Assembly (NCBI GenBank): GCA_021739635.1
Contig: JAIPBH010000004.1
Location: 62,001-126,000, forward strand
Reading direction: 5' to 3'
DNA: 64,000 nt
DNA from: Flavobacteriaceae bacterium
Lineage (GTDB): Bacteria > Bacteroidota > Bacteroidia > Flavobacteriales > Flavobacteriaceae
The notes beneath the pieces are model-generated. The model did not search any database. It had not been told where the DNA came from and saw only the letters and a program-made list of their open reading frames with translations. The position numbers and the translations under genes are program-made. Of this stretch, positions 28,282 to 34,378 are shown one piece after another (the first letter of the stretch is position 1; every line of letters starts with the position of its first letter).

Positions 28282-29049
28282 TTAAGTTAATTGAAAAAGA
28301 AACATTGCTAAAAATAATCCAATAGACATCGCTAATACAATCATAGAACCTGTGGTAAACCTTACCATTCCGTTTAATATATTATTATCCATCAAATCAG
28401 TAAAGGAGTTTATTAACGGCACACCAGGCACCAAAAACAAAATAGAAGTTGCCAAAGCAGCTTGCGGATGCGCCCCTATATGATATAGAATTCCAACAGA
28501 AGCGATTACCGAAGCTATAAATGAGCCTAAAAATATTCTAATATAAAGGTTGTATTTTAATTTATGGGTTTCTTGAAAAATATATAAGCCAATAAACGTG
28601 CTTATAAAAGCCACAAACATATTTAAATAATCACCTTTAAAAATATTGCAAAACCCAGCACCAGCTAAGCTTACTGCTATTAAAATAACGAGTCTAGGAT
28701 ACCGGTTTAGTTTTTTAATGGTTTCAATTTCATCAGATATTTTTTCTAACGACCAGTTTTCTTCTGTGGCGTTCCAGCTTGCCTTGCTAATAGCCGAAAT
28801 AATTGAAAAATTTATGAGATAAGGAGGAATGTTTTGTACCCGTGTGCAGCCCGAATTGGTTTCTTCATCAGTTAAAGTCATAATAATTGTTTTATGACTT
28901 ATTAAACTCGATGCTTTTACATGTAAAGCGGTAGCAAATCTATCAATACTTAAATTTACACGGTTGGTATTGGCACCAGAAACCATTAAAAGAGACGAAA
29001 TCTCTAATAGCAAATTAGCTTTTTGTATCAGTTTTGAAGTATCATTCAT
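28282..29049 (-). CDS. Threonine/serine exporter, N-terminal (DUF1212/ThrE-type) subunit
   Basis: 255 residues. The cytoplasmic start, about 1-115, contains LLEISSLLMVSGANTNRVN, SLISHKTIIMTLTDEE and NIPPYLINF; five helices follow (for example LVILIAVSLAGAGFC, LATSILFLVPGVPLINSFTDLMDN). This is the DUF1212 half of a split ThrE system. Its stop is followed by one base and then the second subunit. A good -7 box TAAATTTG lies at 29085-29078, about 29 bases before the start. Confidence 0.9.
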   Translation of the reverse strand: MNDTSKLIQKANLLLEISSLLMVSGANTNRVNLSIDRFATALHVKASSLISHKTIIMTLTDEETNSGCTRVQNIPPYLINFSIISAISKASWNATEENWSLEKISDEIETIKKLNRYPRLVILIAVSLAGAGFCNIFKGDYLNMFVAFISTFIGLYIFQETHKLKYNLYIRIFLGSFIASVIASVGILYHIGAHPQAALATSILFLVPGVPLINSFTDLMDNNILNGMVRFTTGSMIVLAMSIGLFLAMFLFQLT

Positions 29050-29077
29050 ATGGCCATGAGATGCATAAATATGTAAA

Positions 29078-29085
29078 CAAATTTA
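29078..29085 (-). promoter_or_regulatory. -7 box of the split ThrE operon
   Basis: The minus strand reads TAAATTTG, matching TAnnTTTG, with a predicted leader of about 20-25 bases to the ATG at 29049. No TTG at -33 was identified. Confidence 0.5.
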
Positions 29086-29290
29086 AGGTTTTCTATTCTT
29101 TTTAAGCGCATAAATCCAGCTAATAATATGTAAATTTTATAAAGGGTTTTTAATAAAAATGCAATTAAAATGTTAAATGAATTTATATCGTGTAGAATAC
29201 ATCATTTTAAAAGGTATAGCAGCGATGGCATAAGTTTAATTCTGTTTATAAGTCATGATAAATTTGTTTCGTAATTTGTAGCTAAAAAGG

Positions 29291-29298
29291 TAGCTTTG
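29291..29298 (+). promoter_or_regulatory. -7 box of the TlpA-like lipoprotein gene
   Basis: TAGCTTTG matches TAnnTTTG and lies 25 bases before the ATG at 29324. A TTTG at 29263-29266 is 24 bases upstream, slightly longer than the usual spacing. Confidence 0.5.
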
Positions 29299-29323
29299 AC
29301 TATTAAAAAAATTTAAATATACC

Positions 29324-29827
29324 ATGAAATCATTTTTAGCCGTATTACTCCTGTTGTTTTTAATGTTTTCATGCAAACCAAAAGAAACCCATAAGAATGC
29401 GACTATCGAAACATTAGACCAGTTTTCAGACCTGCAAAACATTATAGATAGCGAAGCTCAAGGCGTTTTGGTTTTAAATTTTTGGTCTATCCACTGTCCG
29501 CCATGTATTAAAGAATTGCCACATTTTAATAGATTAGAAACCGAATATCAAGACAAGCAGGTAAGAGTGCTACTCATAAATTTAGATTACATAAAAGCAT
29601 TAGACCCCAAATTTTATCCGTTTGTTAAAAAACATGATATACAGCAAGAAATCATGATTCTTAAAGACCAAAACTATACCAAATGGACAGAACAAGTGGA
29701 TCCAGATTGGTATGGAGCCTTACCTGCAACCCTTATTATTAAAGGTAAAAAGAGACATTTTAGGTTTGGTAGTTACGAGCAGTATGCCGATTTAAAAAAG
29801 GACCTAGACTCCCTGATAAGCCACTAA
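29324..29827 (+). CDS. TlpA-like thiol-disulfide lipoprotein
   Basis: 167 residues. Lipoprotein signal MKSFLAVLLLLFLMFSCKPK with Cys17, then a thioredoxin fold with active site Cys58-Pro-Pro-Cys61 in NFWSIHCPPCIKELP and the cis-Pro loop GALPATLII. Probably reduces periplasmic disulfides, for example in cytochrome c maturation or oxidative-stress repair. Its 3' end is followed by a palindrome at 29836. Confidence 0.9.
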   Translation: MKSFLAVLLLLFLMFSCKPKETHKNATIETLDQFSDLQNIIDSEAQGVLVLNFWSIHCPPCIKELPHFNRLETEYQDKQVRVLLINLDYIKALDPKFYPFVKKHDIQQEIMILKDQNYTKWTEQVDPDWYGALPATLIIKGKKRHFRFGSYEQYADLKKDLDSLISH

Positions 29828-29835
29828 TATTTTTA

Positions 29836-29876
29836 TAAGTTTTTAAAAACTTAGCATCCCCATTTTTATGATGCTA
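29836..29876 (+). terminator. Two consecutive hairpins after the TlpA-like gene
   Basis: A perfect 18-bp palindrome TAAGTTTTTAAAAACTTA (29836-29853) overlaps a second hairpin, TAGCATC (29852-29858) pairing with GATGCTA (29870-29876). They sit nine bases after the stop codon. The poly-T run comes only at 29885, so termination is plausible rather than certain. Confidence 0.4.
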
Positions 29877-29955
29877 GGGCCGTTGTTTTTTTAAATTGAG
29901 ATTAAAAAAGGCTCTAACTTACTAAAGTAATAATAAAAAATGGCATCTCCAAAAA

Positions 29956-30015
29956 ATGACACACATTGACACACGTTGACACATATTGACACACATTGAC
30001 ACATATTGACACACG
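29956..30015. repeat. Six 10-bp direct repeats (TTGACACAYR)
   Basis: Units starting at 29956, 29966, 29976, 29986, 29996 and 30006 read ATGACACACA, TTGACACACG, TTGACACATA, TTGACACACA, TTGACACATA, TTGACACACG. The 10-bp period is close to one helical turn, so the same face of the DNA is presented each time. Confidence 0.9.
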
Positions 30016-30030
30016 TACCCAAAAACGTAG

Positions 30031-30063
30031 GGGTTTTGTTCGGGTTTTGTTCGAGTCTTGTTC
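30031..30063. repeat. Three 11-bp direct repeats
   Basis: GGGTTTTGTTC at 30031-30041 and 30042-30052, then GAGTCTTGTTC at 30053-30063. The last unit runs into the inverted repeat CTTGTTCAGC/GCTGAACAAG (30057-30066 and 30103-30112). Confidence 0.85.
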
Positions 30064-30290
30064 AGCTACAGGTTTGGTGTATTTGGTTGAGATGGGGCTT
30101 TGGCTGAACAAGGGTTAAAGAAAACTAAAATGACACAAAAATTGCTTGTATAGTTTGTAAGAAAAGACTAACTTGGTGTGTTTAAAAACAAAACCCATTA
30201 AAACAAAATAGGCATCACAAAACATCTTAAAACTTGGGCATTTTCTGCCTTTTTGGTGTTATGGCTATAAAACGTTATGGAGATAAACAA

Positions 30291-30299
30291 GTTGTGCAA
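30291..30299 (+). repeat. Left boundary of cassette-like unit 1
   Basis: GTTGTGCAA here is the exact reverse complement of TTGCACAAC at 30817-30825 on the far side of the lipoprotein gene. It is followed by AATTTGA at positions 10-16 counted from the G, exactly as at the left boundary of unit 2. Confidence 0.7.
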
Positions 30300-30340
30300 A
30301 ATTTGACCAAACAACAAAAACTGAAACTAAAGATAAAAAT

Positions 30341-30787
30341 ATGAGAAAAATTACATTGCTTTTAATTTACATTTTGACATTATCAATAGTTGGTTGCAAA
30401 GAAAACCGACAAAAAACACCTTTTGAATTGAGAATGGAATTACAAATGGAGGAAAATAGTAACCCTTTGCAATATCTAAAATTGGAAAATATATCAATGC
30501 AAAGAAATAAAATTAAAGAAGCTGGTTTATTTTCGAGTGCCAAATATGATGGATACTTGATAACTGGACAAGTGAAAAATACTGCATCGATAGCAAAATA
30601 CAAGGATTTGAAAATTACGGTAGAATTATATTCTCAAACAAAAACCCTAATTGAAAGTAAATCTTTTATAATCTATGAATATTACGAACCAAATTCTACA
30701 AAAGATTTTTCTTTAAAAATTGACGCACCAAACACAATGAAAAATTTCGGAACTTTTGTGCTTGGAGCTTCACCGACATACGAATAA
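30341..30787 (+). CDS. Small lipoprotein of unknown function, cassette-like unit 1
   Basis: 148 residues. Lipoprotein signal MRKITLLLIYILTLSIVGCKE with Cys19, then a compact domain with NPLQYLKLENISMQRNK, AKYDGYLITGQVKNTASIAKYKDLKI and a C-terminal TMKNFGTFVLGASPTY. The central part resembles the immunoglobulin-like FxLyD fold (the phrase VKNTASIAKYKDLKITVELY matches that pattern), which often occurs in secreted proteins. The gene is bounded on both sides by a private inverted repeat and followed by a structured site, so it behaves like the cargo of a mobile cassette. There is no known function. Confidence 0.8.
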   Translation: MRKITLLLIYILTLSIVGCKENRQKTPFELRMELQMEENSNPLQYLKLENISMQRNKIKEAGLFSSAKYDGYLITGQVKNTASIAKYKDLKITVELYSQTKTLIESKSFIIYEYYEPNSTKDFSLKIDAPNTMKNFGTFVLGASPTYE

Positions 30788-30816
30788 AAATTGACTGAAA
30801 TTAAATATAAAAAATG

Positions 30817-30946
30817 TTGCACAACACCGGCTTTAGATATCATTGCTTTGGACTTTCTTCTCAAAAAGTCCTCGCAAATTTGCTGTCTTCGGTTTACAGG
30901 GGAAAATCCTCGCGCTCAAACACGCAACTTTTCTTATAGTAAAACG
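30817..30946. repeat. Structured attC-like site between cassette-like units 1 and 2
   Basis: Begins with TTGCACAAC, the complement of unit 1's left boundary. It continues ACCGGCTTTAGATATCATTGC, has a right half AAAATCCTCGCGCTCAAACACGCAAC then TTTTCTTATAG, and ends TAAAACG directly against TTGGCACC, the left boundary of unit 2. The halves GGCTTTAG and CTTATAG can pair. This layout (complement of own start, structured middle, junction to next start) is that of an integron attC site, though the bases do not fit the textbook core exactly. Confidence 0.6.
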
Positions 30947-30955
30947 TTGGCACCA
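30946..30955 (+). repeat. Left boundary of cassette-like unit 2
   Basis: GTTGGCACCA is the exact reverse complement of TGGTGCCAAC at 31872-31881 past the TPR gene, and differs from unit 1's pair. AATTTGA follows at the same offset as in unit 1. Confidence 0.7.
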
Positions 30956-30973
30956 ATTTGAGAAAAATTACGA

Positions 30974-31867
30974 ATGAAAAAAATATTAGGAACATTAATT
31001 GCGATTTTAATTTCGCAAATCGGATTTAGTCAAGACTACCAATCTGAATTTCAAAAATATTGTCAATCTAATGACACTATCAATCAATTGAAAACTTTGA
31101 AAAAATGGCAATCTGAAAATGCAAAAGATGCTGAACTTTACACAAGCTATTTCAATTATCATTTTATGAAATCACGTCAAGAAGTTCTCGCTTTGACAAA
31201 CGATCAACCAAACGGAGAAAGTCTTGTATTAAAAGATAGCTTAAATCAAAATGCTGGATTTTTAGGAAGTCAAATCCATTATGACCTAACGGAATTAAAA
31301 AAAGGATTGGATAAAATTGACGAAGGAATCAAACTTTACCCAAATCGACTTGATATGCGGTTTGGAAAAATATACGCACTTGGACAAATTCCTGACTGGA
31401 CAAATTTCACATCGGAAATAATCAAGACAATTGAGTATTCAGCTAAAAATAGTAATAAATGGACTTGGACAAACCACGAAAAATATGATGGTGGAGAAAA
31501 AGAGTTTCTATTAGATATTCAAAACTATCAATTGCAATTATATAATACTGGTAGTGATGAATTGCTCAAAAATATGCGAGAAATTGCAAATACAGTTTTA
31601 AAATTTTATCCAAACCACATAGAAAGTTTGTCCAATCTTTCAATTACCTATTTGCTAACAGGAGAATATGACAAAGGAATTGAACCACTTTTGCGGGCTG
31701 AAAAGATAAATCCAAAAGATTATATAGTTCTAGGAAATATTGCTCAAGGTTATAAACTTAAAGGAGATAAGACAAAAGCTATTGAGTATTATAAAAAGAC
31801 TGCTGAATATGGAGATGAAGGAGCAAAGGAATATGCAAAACAGCAAATAACTGAATTAAAACAATAA
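30974..31867 (+). CDS. Secreted TPR-repeat protein, cassette-like unit 2
   Basis: 297 residues. Signal peptide MKKILGTLIAILISQIGFSQ. The C-terminal third carries tetratricopeptide repeats (SLSNLSITYLLTGEYDKGIEPLLRAEKINPKD and NIAQGYKLKGDKTKAIEYYKKTAEYGDEGAKEYA). The middle is alpha-helical with no assigned domain. TPRs bind other proteins; here the partner is unknown. The stop at 31865-31867 lies four bases before the 10-bp inverted repeat that bounds the unit, so the gene fills its cassette almost completely. Confidence 0.85.
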   Translation: MKKILGTLIAILISQIGFSQDYQSEFQKYCQSNDTINQLKTLKKWQSENAKDAELYTSYFNYHFMKSRQEVLALTNDQPNGESLVLKDSLNQNAGFLGSQIHYDLTELKKGLDKIDEGIKLYPNRLDMRFGKIYALGQIPDWTNFTSEIIKTIEYSAKNSNKWTWTNHEKYDGGEKEFLLDIQNYQLQLYNTGSDELLKNMREIANTVLKFYPNHIESLSNLSITYLLTGEYDKGIEPLLRAEKINPKDYIVLGNIAQGYKLKGDKTKAIEYYKKTAEYGDEGAKEYAKQQITELKQ

Positions 31868-31871
31868 AAAC

Positions 31872-31975
31872 TGGTGCCAACAATGGCTATAAGTAATTGC
31901 TTGTTCTTGCCTACTTCTAAAAATCCTCGCGCACAAACACGCAACTTTCCTTATACACACACCATAACAAAACGC
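31872..31975. repeat. Structured attC-like site after cassette-like unit 2
   Basis: Begins with TGGTGCCAAC, the complement of unit 2's left boundary, then AATGGCTATAAGTAATTGC, a right half AAAATCCTCGCGCACAAACACGCAAC, and TTTCCTTATA. GGCTATAAG and CTTATA can pair. It ends CCATAAC (31962-31968) and AAAACG. The right half is almost identical to that of the site at 30817-30946 (CTCGCGC-N-CAAACACGCAAC), so the two sites are homologous. No new left boundary follows; the array appears to stop or decay here. Confidence 0.6.
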
Positions 31976-32085
31976 CCTTTCGCAATCGGTCTTTTACGCT
32001 CAAAGGCCAATATAAATTAATCAGTGCCTTATCGTTGATGACTTGTTATGTCAATATATATTTATTAAATAAAGACTTATATTTA
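31976..32085. other. Intergenic spacer after the cassette-like units
   Basis: About 110 bases with no gene. TTGTTA (near 32043) is a possible short complement of TAACAA near 32905, but six bases is too little to call a third boundary pair. Otherwise nothing recognisable. Confidence 0.4.
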
Positions 32086-32115
32086 TTGTTTTTCAATAAT
32101 TTTTTATTATTTTTG
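32086..32115 (+). promoter_or_regulatory. Promoter of the DUF2975-HTH operon
   Basis: TTG (32086-32088), a 19-base spacer and TATTTTTG (32108-32115) match the flavobacterial consensus fully. The predicted start near 32121 leaves about 22 bases before the ATG at 32143. Confidence 0.65.
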
Positions 32116-32142
32116 TCATGTTAATTTTAAATTATAATCCTG

Positions 32143-32679
32143 ATGTTAAAAACAAACAACTTCGTATTTTGGGCCTTATATGTTGTGGCTTGGCTTATTT
32201 TTGTAGGCTTGTCTATTGAGGCAGGTGGCTTAATCGTCAATTTCTTTTTTAGTCTGTACAACCCTGAATTTGTGCAAAACCTGTATCAAAAATTAGACTT
32301 AACCGATATTTATAATGATAGCAAATTAGCTTTTTTCGGCATCTATAGCTTTATTCTTATCATTTCAATTTTAAAAGCAGTTCTATTTTACATCGTGATA
32401 AGGCTAATGCATAAAATGGATTTATTAAAACCCTTCAACCATTTTGTTTCGAGACAGATTTTATTAATTGGGTATTTTACCCTTTCAATAGGGCTTTTAA
32501 GTTACATGGCTAGACAAATCGTTAAAAGTTTCATTCATTACGGGTATAACACCGATAGTTTAAACCAATTTTGGGTAGATAGTCAAGCCTTTATTGTAAT
32601 GGGAGCTGTGGTGTATATTATTGCCACTATTTTTAAAAAAGGAGTGGACTTACAAAACGAAAACGACTTAACCATATAA
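32143..32679 (+). CDS. DUF2975 membrane protein
   Basis: 178 residues with four hydrophobic segments, beginning FVFWALYVVAWLIFVGLSIEAGGLIV and including FGIYSFILIISILKAVLFYIVI. Recognised as DUF2975 by the topology and by the immediately downstream small HTH regulator, a pairing also known from Bacillus subtilis YoaS/YozG. Inner-membrane protein, function unknown; perhaps a membrane sensor or antagonist working with the regulator. It is the first gene of a two-gene operon with a good promoter. Confidence 0.8.
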   Translation: MLKTNNFVFWALYVVAWLIFVGLSIEAGGLIVNFFFSLYNPEFVQNLYQKLDLTDIYNDSKLAFFGIYSFILIISILKAVLFYIVIRLMHKMDLLKPFNHFVSRQILLIGYFTLSIGLLSYMARQIVKSFIHYGYNTDSLNQFWVDSQAFIVMGAVVYIIATIFKKGVDLQNENDLTI

Positions 32680-32682
32680 GCT

Positions 32683-32889
32683 ATGCCAATAATTGTAAAC
32701 CTTGATGTGATGATGGCAAAGCGTAAGATGTCTTTGAATGAACTTTCTGAAAAAGTTGGGCTAACGTTGTCAAACCTTTCTATTTTAAAAACAGGAAAAG
32801 CAAAGGCCATTAGATTTAGCACATTGGAAACCATTTGTAAGGTTTTGGATTGCCAGCCAGCAGACATTTTAGAATTTGTTAATGACTAA
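32683..32889 (+). CDS. YozG-like HTH (Cro/CI) transcriptional regulator
   Basis: 68 residues. Almost entirely one helix-turn-helix: MAKRKMSLNELSEKVGLTLSNLSILKTGK forms helices 1-3, followed by IRFSTLETICKVLDCQPADIL. The three-base gap after the DUF2975 stop means coupled translation. It probably represses or activates its own operon. The attC-like site at 32903 follows 14 bases after its stop. Confidence 0.9.
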   Translation: MPIIVNLDVMMAKRKMSLNELSEKVGLTLSNLSILKTGKAKAIRFSTLETICKVLDCQPADILEFVND

Positions 32890-32902
32890 GAAAAACCAAC
32901 GG

Positions 32903-32988
32903 CCTAACAACAATAAAATTACGGGCTAGGGCAAGCCACCTTATAAAAATTCTCGCAGATTTTCACGCGACGAACCATAGCTAAAAAC
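32903..32988. repeat. Third, decayed attC-like site at the end of the accessory island
   Basis: CCTAACAACAATAAAATTACGGGC (left half) and AAAATTCTCGCAGATTTTCACGCGAC (right half), ending TAAAAACGC, resemble the sites at 30817 and 31872 (TCCTCGC...CACGCAAC...AAAACG). It ends two bases before the stop of the convergent RNA helicase gene. No perfect matching left boundary was found upstream of the DUF2975 gene. Confidence 0.45.
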
Positions 32989-32990
32989 GC

Positions 32991-34346
32991 TTACTTTTTC
33001 TTATTTCGTCTGTTGGCGTTTTTATCGCCTCTGGTAAGTGGCTTTTTATACTTTTCTGCAATTTTAAATTTATACGAACCGCCTAAATTTTCTTTCTTGT
33101 TTTTATCTATCTTTTCATGAAAGGCGGCACCAATAGTGTCATCCTTTTTTATAGGATTATGACGTTCTTTTATTTGTGGGCGTTCTTCTTCAATCAATTG
33201 GTCTGATAGTTCAACATCTTCAGGAAATTCCATCAATGGAATAGTCATATTCATGAGTGCTTCAATCTTCTCTAAAGATTCAAGTTCATGGTCTGTTGAA
33301 AACAAAATAGCGGTGCCTTCGCGTTCTGCACGGCCTGTTCTACCAATTCTGTGCATGTAGTTTTCAGGAAAGTCTGGCGTATCAAAATTAATAACATGGC
33401 TAATGTTATCAATATCTAATCCACGTGCCATAACATCGGTAGCGACTAAAATACGGTTAAAACCATTTCTAAATTGCTCAATACTTCTAAGTCGGTAGTT
33501 TTGTGTTTTGTTAGAATGAATGACGCAACAGGTATCGCGAAAGGTGTCTTCTAATGTTTCAAACAGGACATCGGCTAACTTTTTATTACCTACAAAAATC
33601 AATACTTTATTAAAAGTATCTTCGTCTTTTAGTAAATGAGTTAGTAAATTTACTTTGGTATAAAAATTTGTGACGGTATAGCGTTGCTGTGCAATATTTT
33701 GTAAAGGGGTTCCAGAAACGGCAATAGAAACGCGTTCAGGCGTTTTAAAAAATTCAGAAATCATGGCATCCACATCATGCGTCATGGTTGCCGAAAACAT
33801 AATGTTTTGTCGGCGTTCTGGTAAAATGTCAAAAATATTAATAAGCTGATGTCTAAAACCTAAATCTAGCATCACATCCACTTCATCAATCACCAAACGC
33901 TGAATGGTTTTAAGTTGCAATACGCGGCTTAATGCTAAATCATAAAAACGGCCTGGTGTAGCCACCAAAATATCTAAGCCATCTGCAATGGCTTGTTTTT
34001 GAGTATTTATGTTGGTACCGCCATAAACACCTAAAACCCGCACAGTCATGTATTTGGCTAACTTTTCAATCTCATCAACGACTTGAACTACCAATTCGCG
34101 AGTTGGTACCAAAATTAAAATACGAGGCGTTTCTTGTGTTGAAAATTTTAAACTTTTAAGAATGGGTAGCATGTAGGCAAAGGTTTTACCTGTACCCGTT
34201 TGGGCAATGCCTACCATATCTTTACCAGAGTTTACTACATTAAAAGCTTCTGCCTGAATGGGCGTAGGCGTAGTAAACCCTAAATCGTCTAAGGCGTTAT
34301 ATAAAGGGGTATTTAAATTTAAATCTTGAAAGGTCACAGCTATCAT
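32991..34346 (-). CDS. DEAD-box family RNA helicase with DEVD motif
   Basis: 451 residues. Q motif FTTPTPIQ (24-31), Walker A AQTGTGKT (48-55), PTREL, motif II DEVD at 154-157 in place of DEAD, SAT in MFSATMT, and GRTGRAEREG in motif VI. The basic tail ends RGDKNANRRNKKK. ATP-dependent RNA unwinding, probably in ribosome assembly or mRNA decay. The given start is ATG 34346; the GTG at 34337 (VTFQDLNLN) also fits family members. A -7 box (TAACTTTG) lies only a few bases upstream of either. The third attC-like site ends just past its stop. Confidence 0.92.
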   Translation of the reverse strand: MIAVTFQDLNLNTPLYNALDDLGFTTPTPIQAEAFNVVNSGKDMVGIAQTGTGKTFAYMLPILKSLKFSTQETPRILILVPTRELVVQVVDEIEKLAKYMTVRVLGVYGGTNINTQKQAIADGLDILVATPGRFYDLALSRVLQLKTIQRLVIDEVDVMLDLGFRHQLINIFDILPERRQNIMFSATMTHDVDAMISEFFKTPERVSIAVSGTPLQNIAQQRYTVTNFYTKVNLLTHLLKDEDTFNKVLIFVGNKKLADVLFETLEDTFRDTCCVIHSNKTQNYRLRSIEQFRNGFNRILVATDVMARGLDIDNISHVINFDTPDFPENYMHRIGRTGRAEREGTAILFSTDHELESLEKIEALMNMTIPLMEFPEDVELSDQLIEEERPQIKERHNPIKKDDTIGAAFHEKIDKNKKENLGGSYKFKIAEKYKKPLTRGDKNANRRNKKK

Positions 34347-34354
34347 TTAGCTGG

Positions 34355-34362
34355 CAAAGTTA
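34355..34362 (-). promoter_or_regulatory. -7 box abutting the RNA helicase start codon
   Basis: The minus strand reads TAACTTTG, then eight bases, then ATG. It matches TAnnTTTG and implies a nearly leaderless mRNA. It lies in the 32-base gap after the epimerase gene; no TTG was seen at -33. Confidence 0.45.
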
Positions 34363-34378
34363 AGGTTATTATTCGTAT

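Larger units (their letters stand above)
29828..30340. other. 513-base non-coding region with phased short tandem repeats
   Basis: No convincing gene. In order it holds: the hairpins after the TlpA-like gene; six 10-bp units at 29956-30015; three 11-bp units at 30031-30063; a 10-bp inverted repeat, CTTGTTCAGC at 30057-30066 and GCTGAACAAG at 30103-30112; and two GTTATGG motifs at 30258-30264 and 30274-30280 separated by GCTATAAAAC. The left boundary of the first cassette-like unit (GTTGTGCAA, 30291) comes last. A 65-codon minus-strand frame across the repeats is an artefact of the repeat. Confidence 0.6.

Noticed and set aside
29956-30015. Possible CRISPR array
   Set aside because: The units are 10 bp and contiguous, without spacers, and no cas genes lie nearby.
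29914-30111. 65-codon minus-strand ORF across the tandem repeats
   Set aside because: Its repeated Cys-Val-Asn pattern is produced by the 10-bp repeats; there is no promoter, start context or homology pattern.
30291-31881. Classical IS or MITE carrying units 1 and 2
   Set aside because: The boundary pairs differ between units, no transposase is present, and no target duplication is visible.
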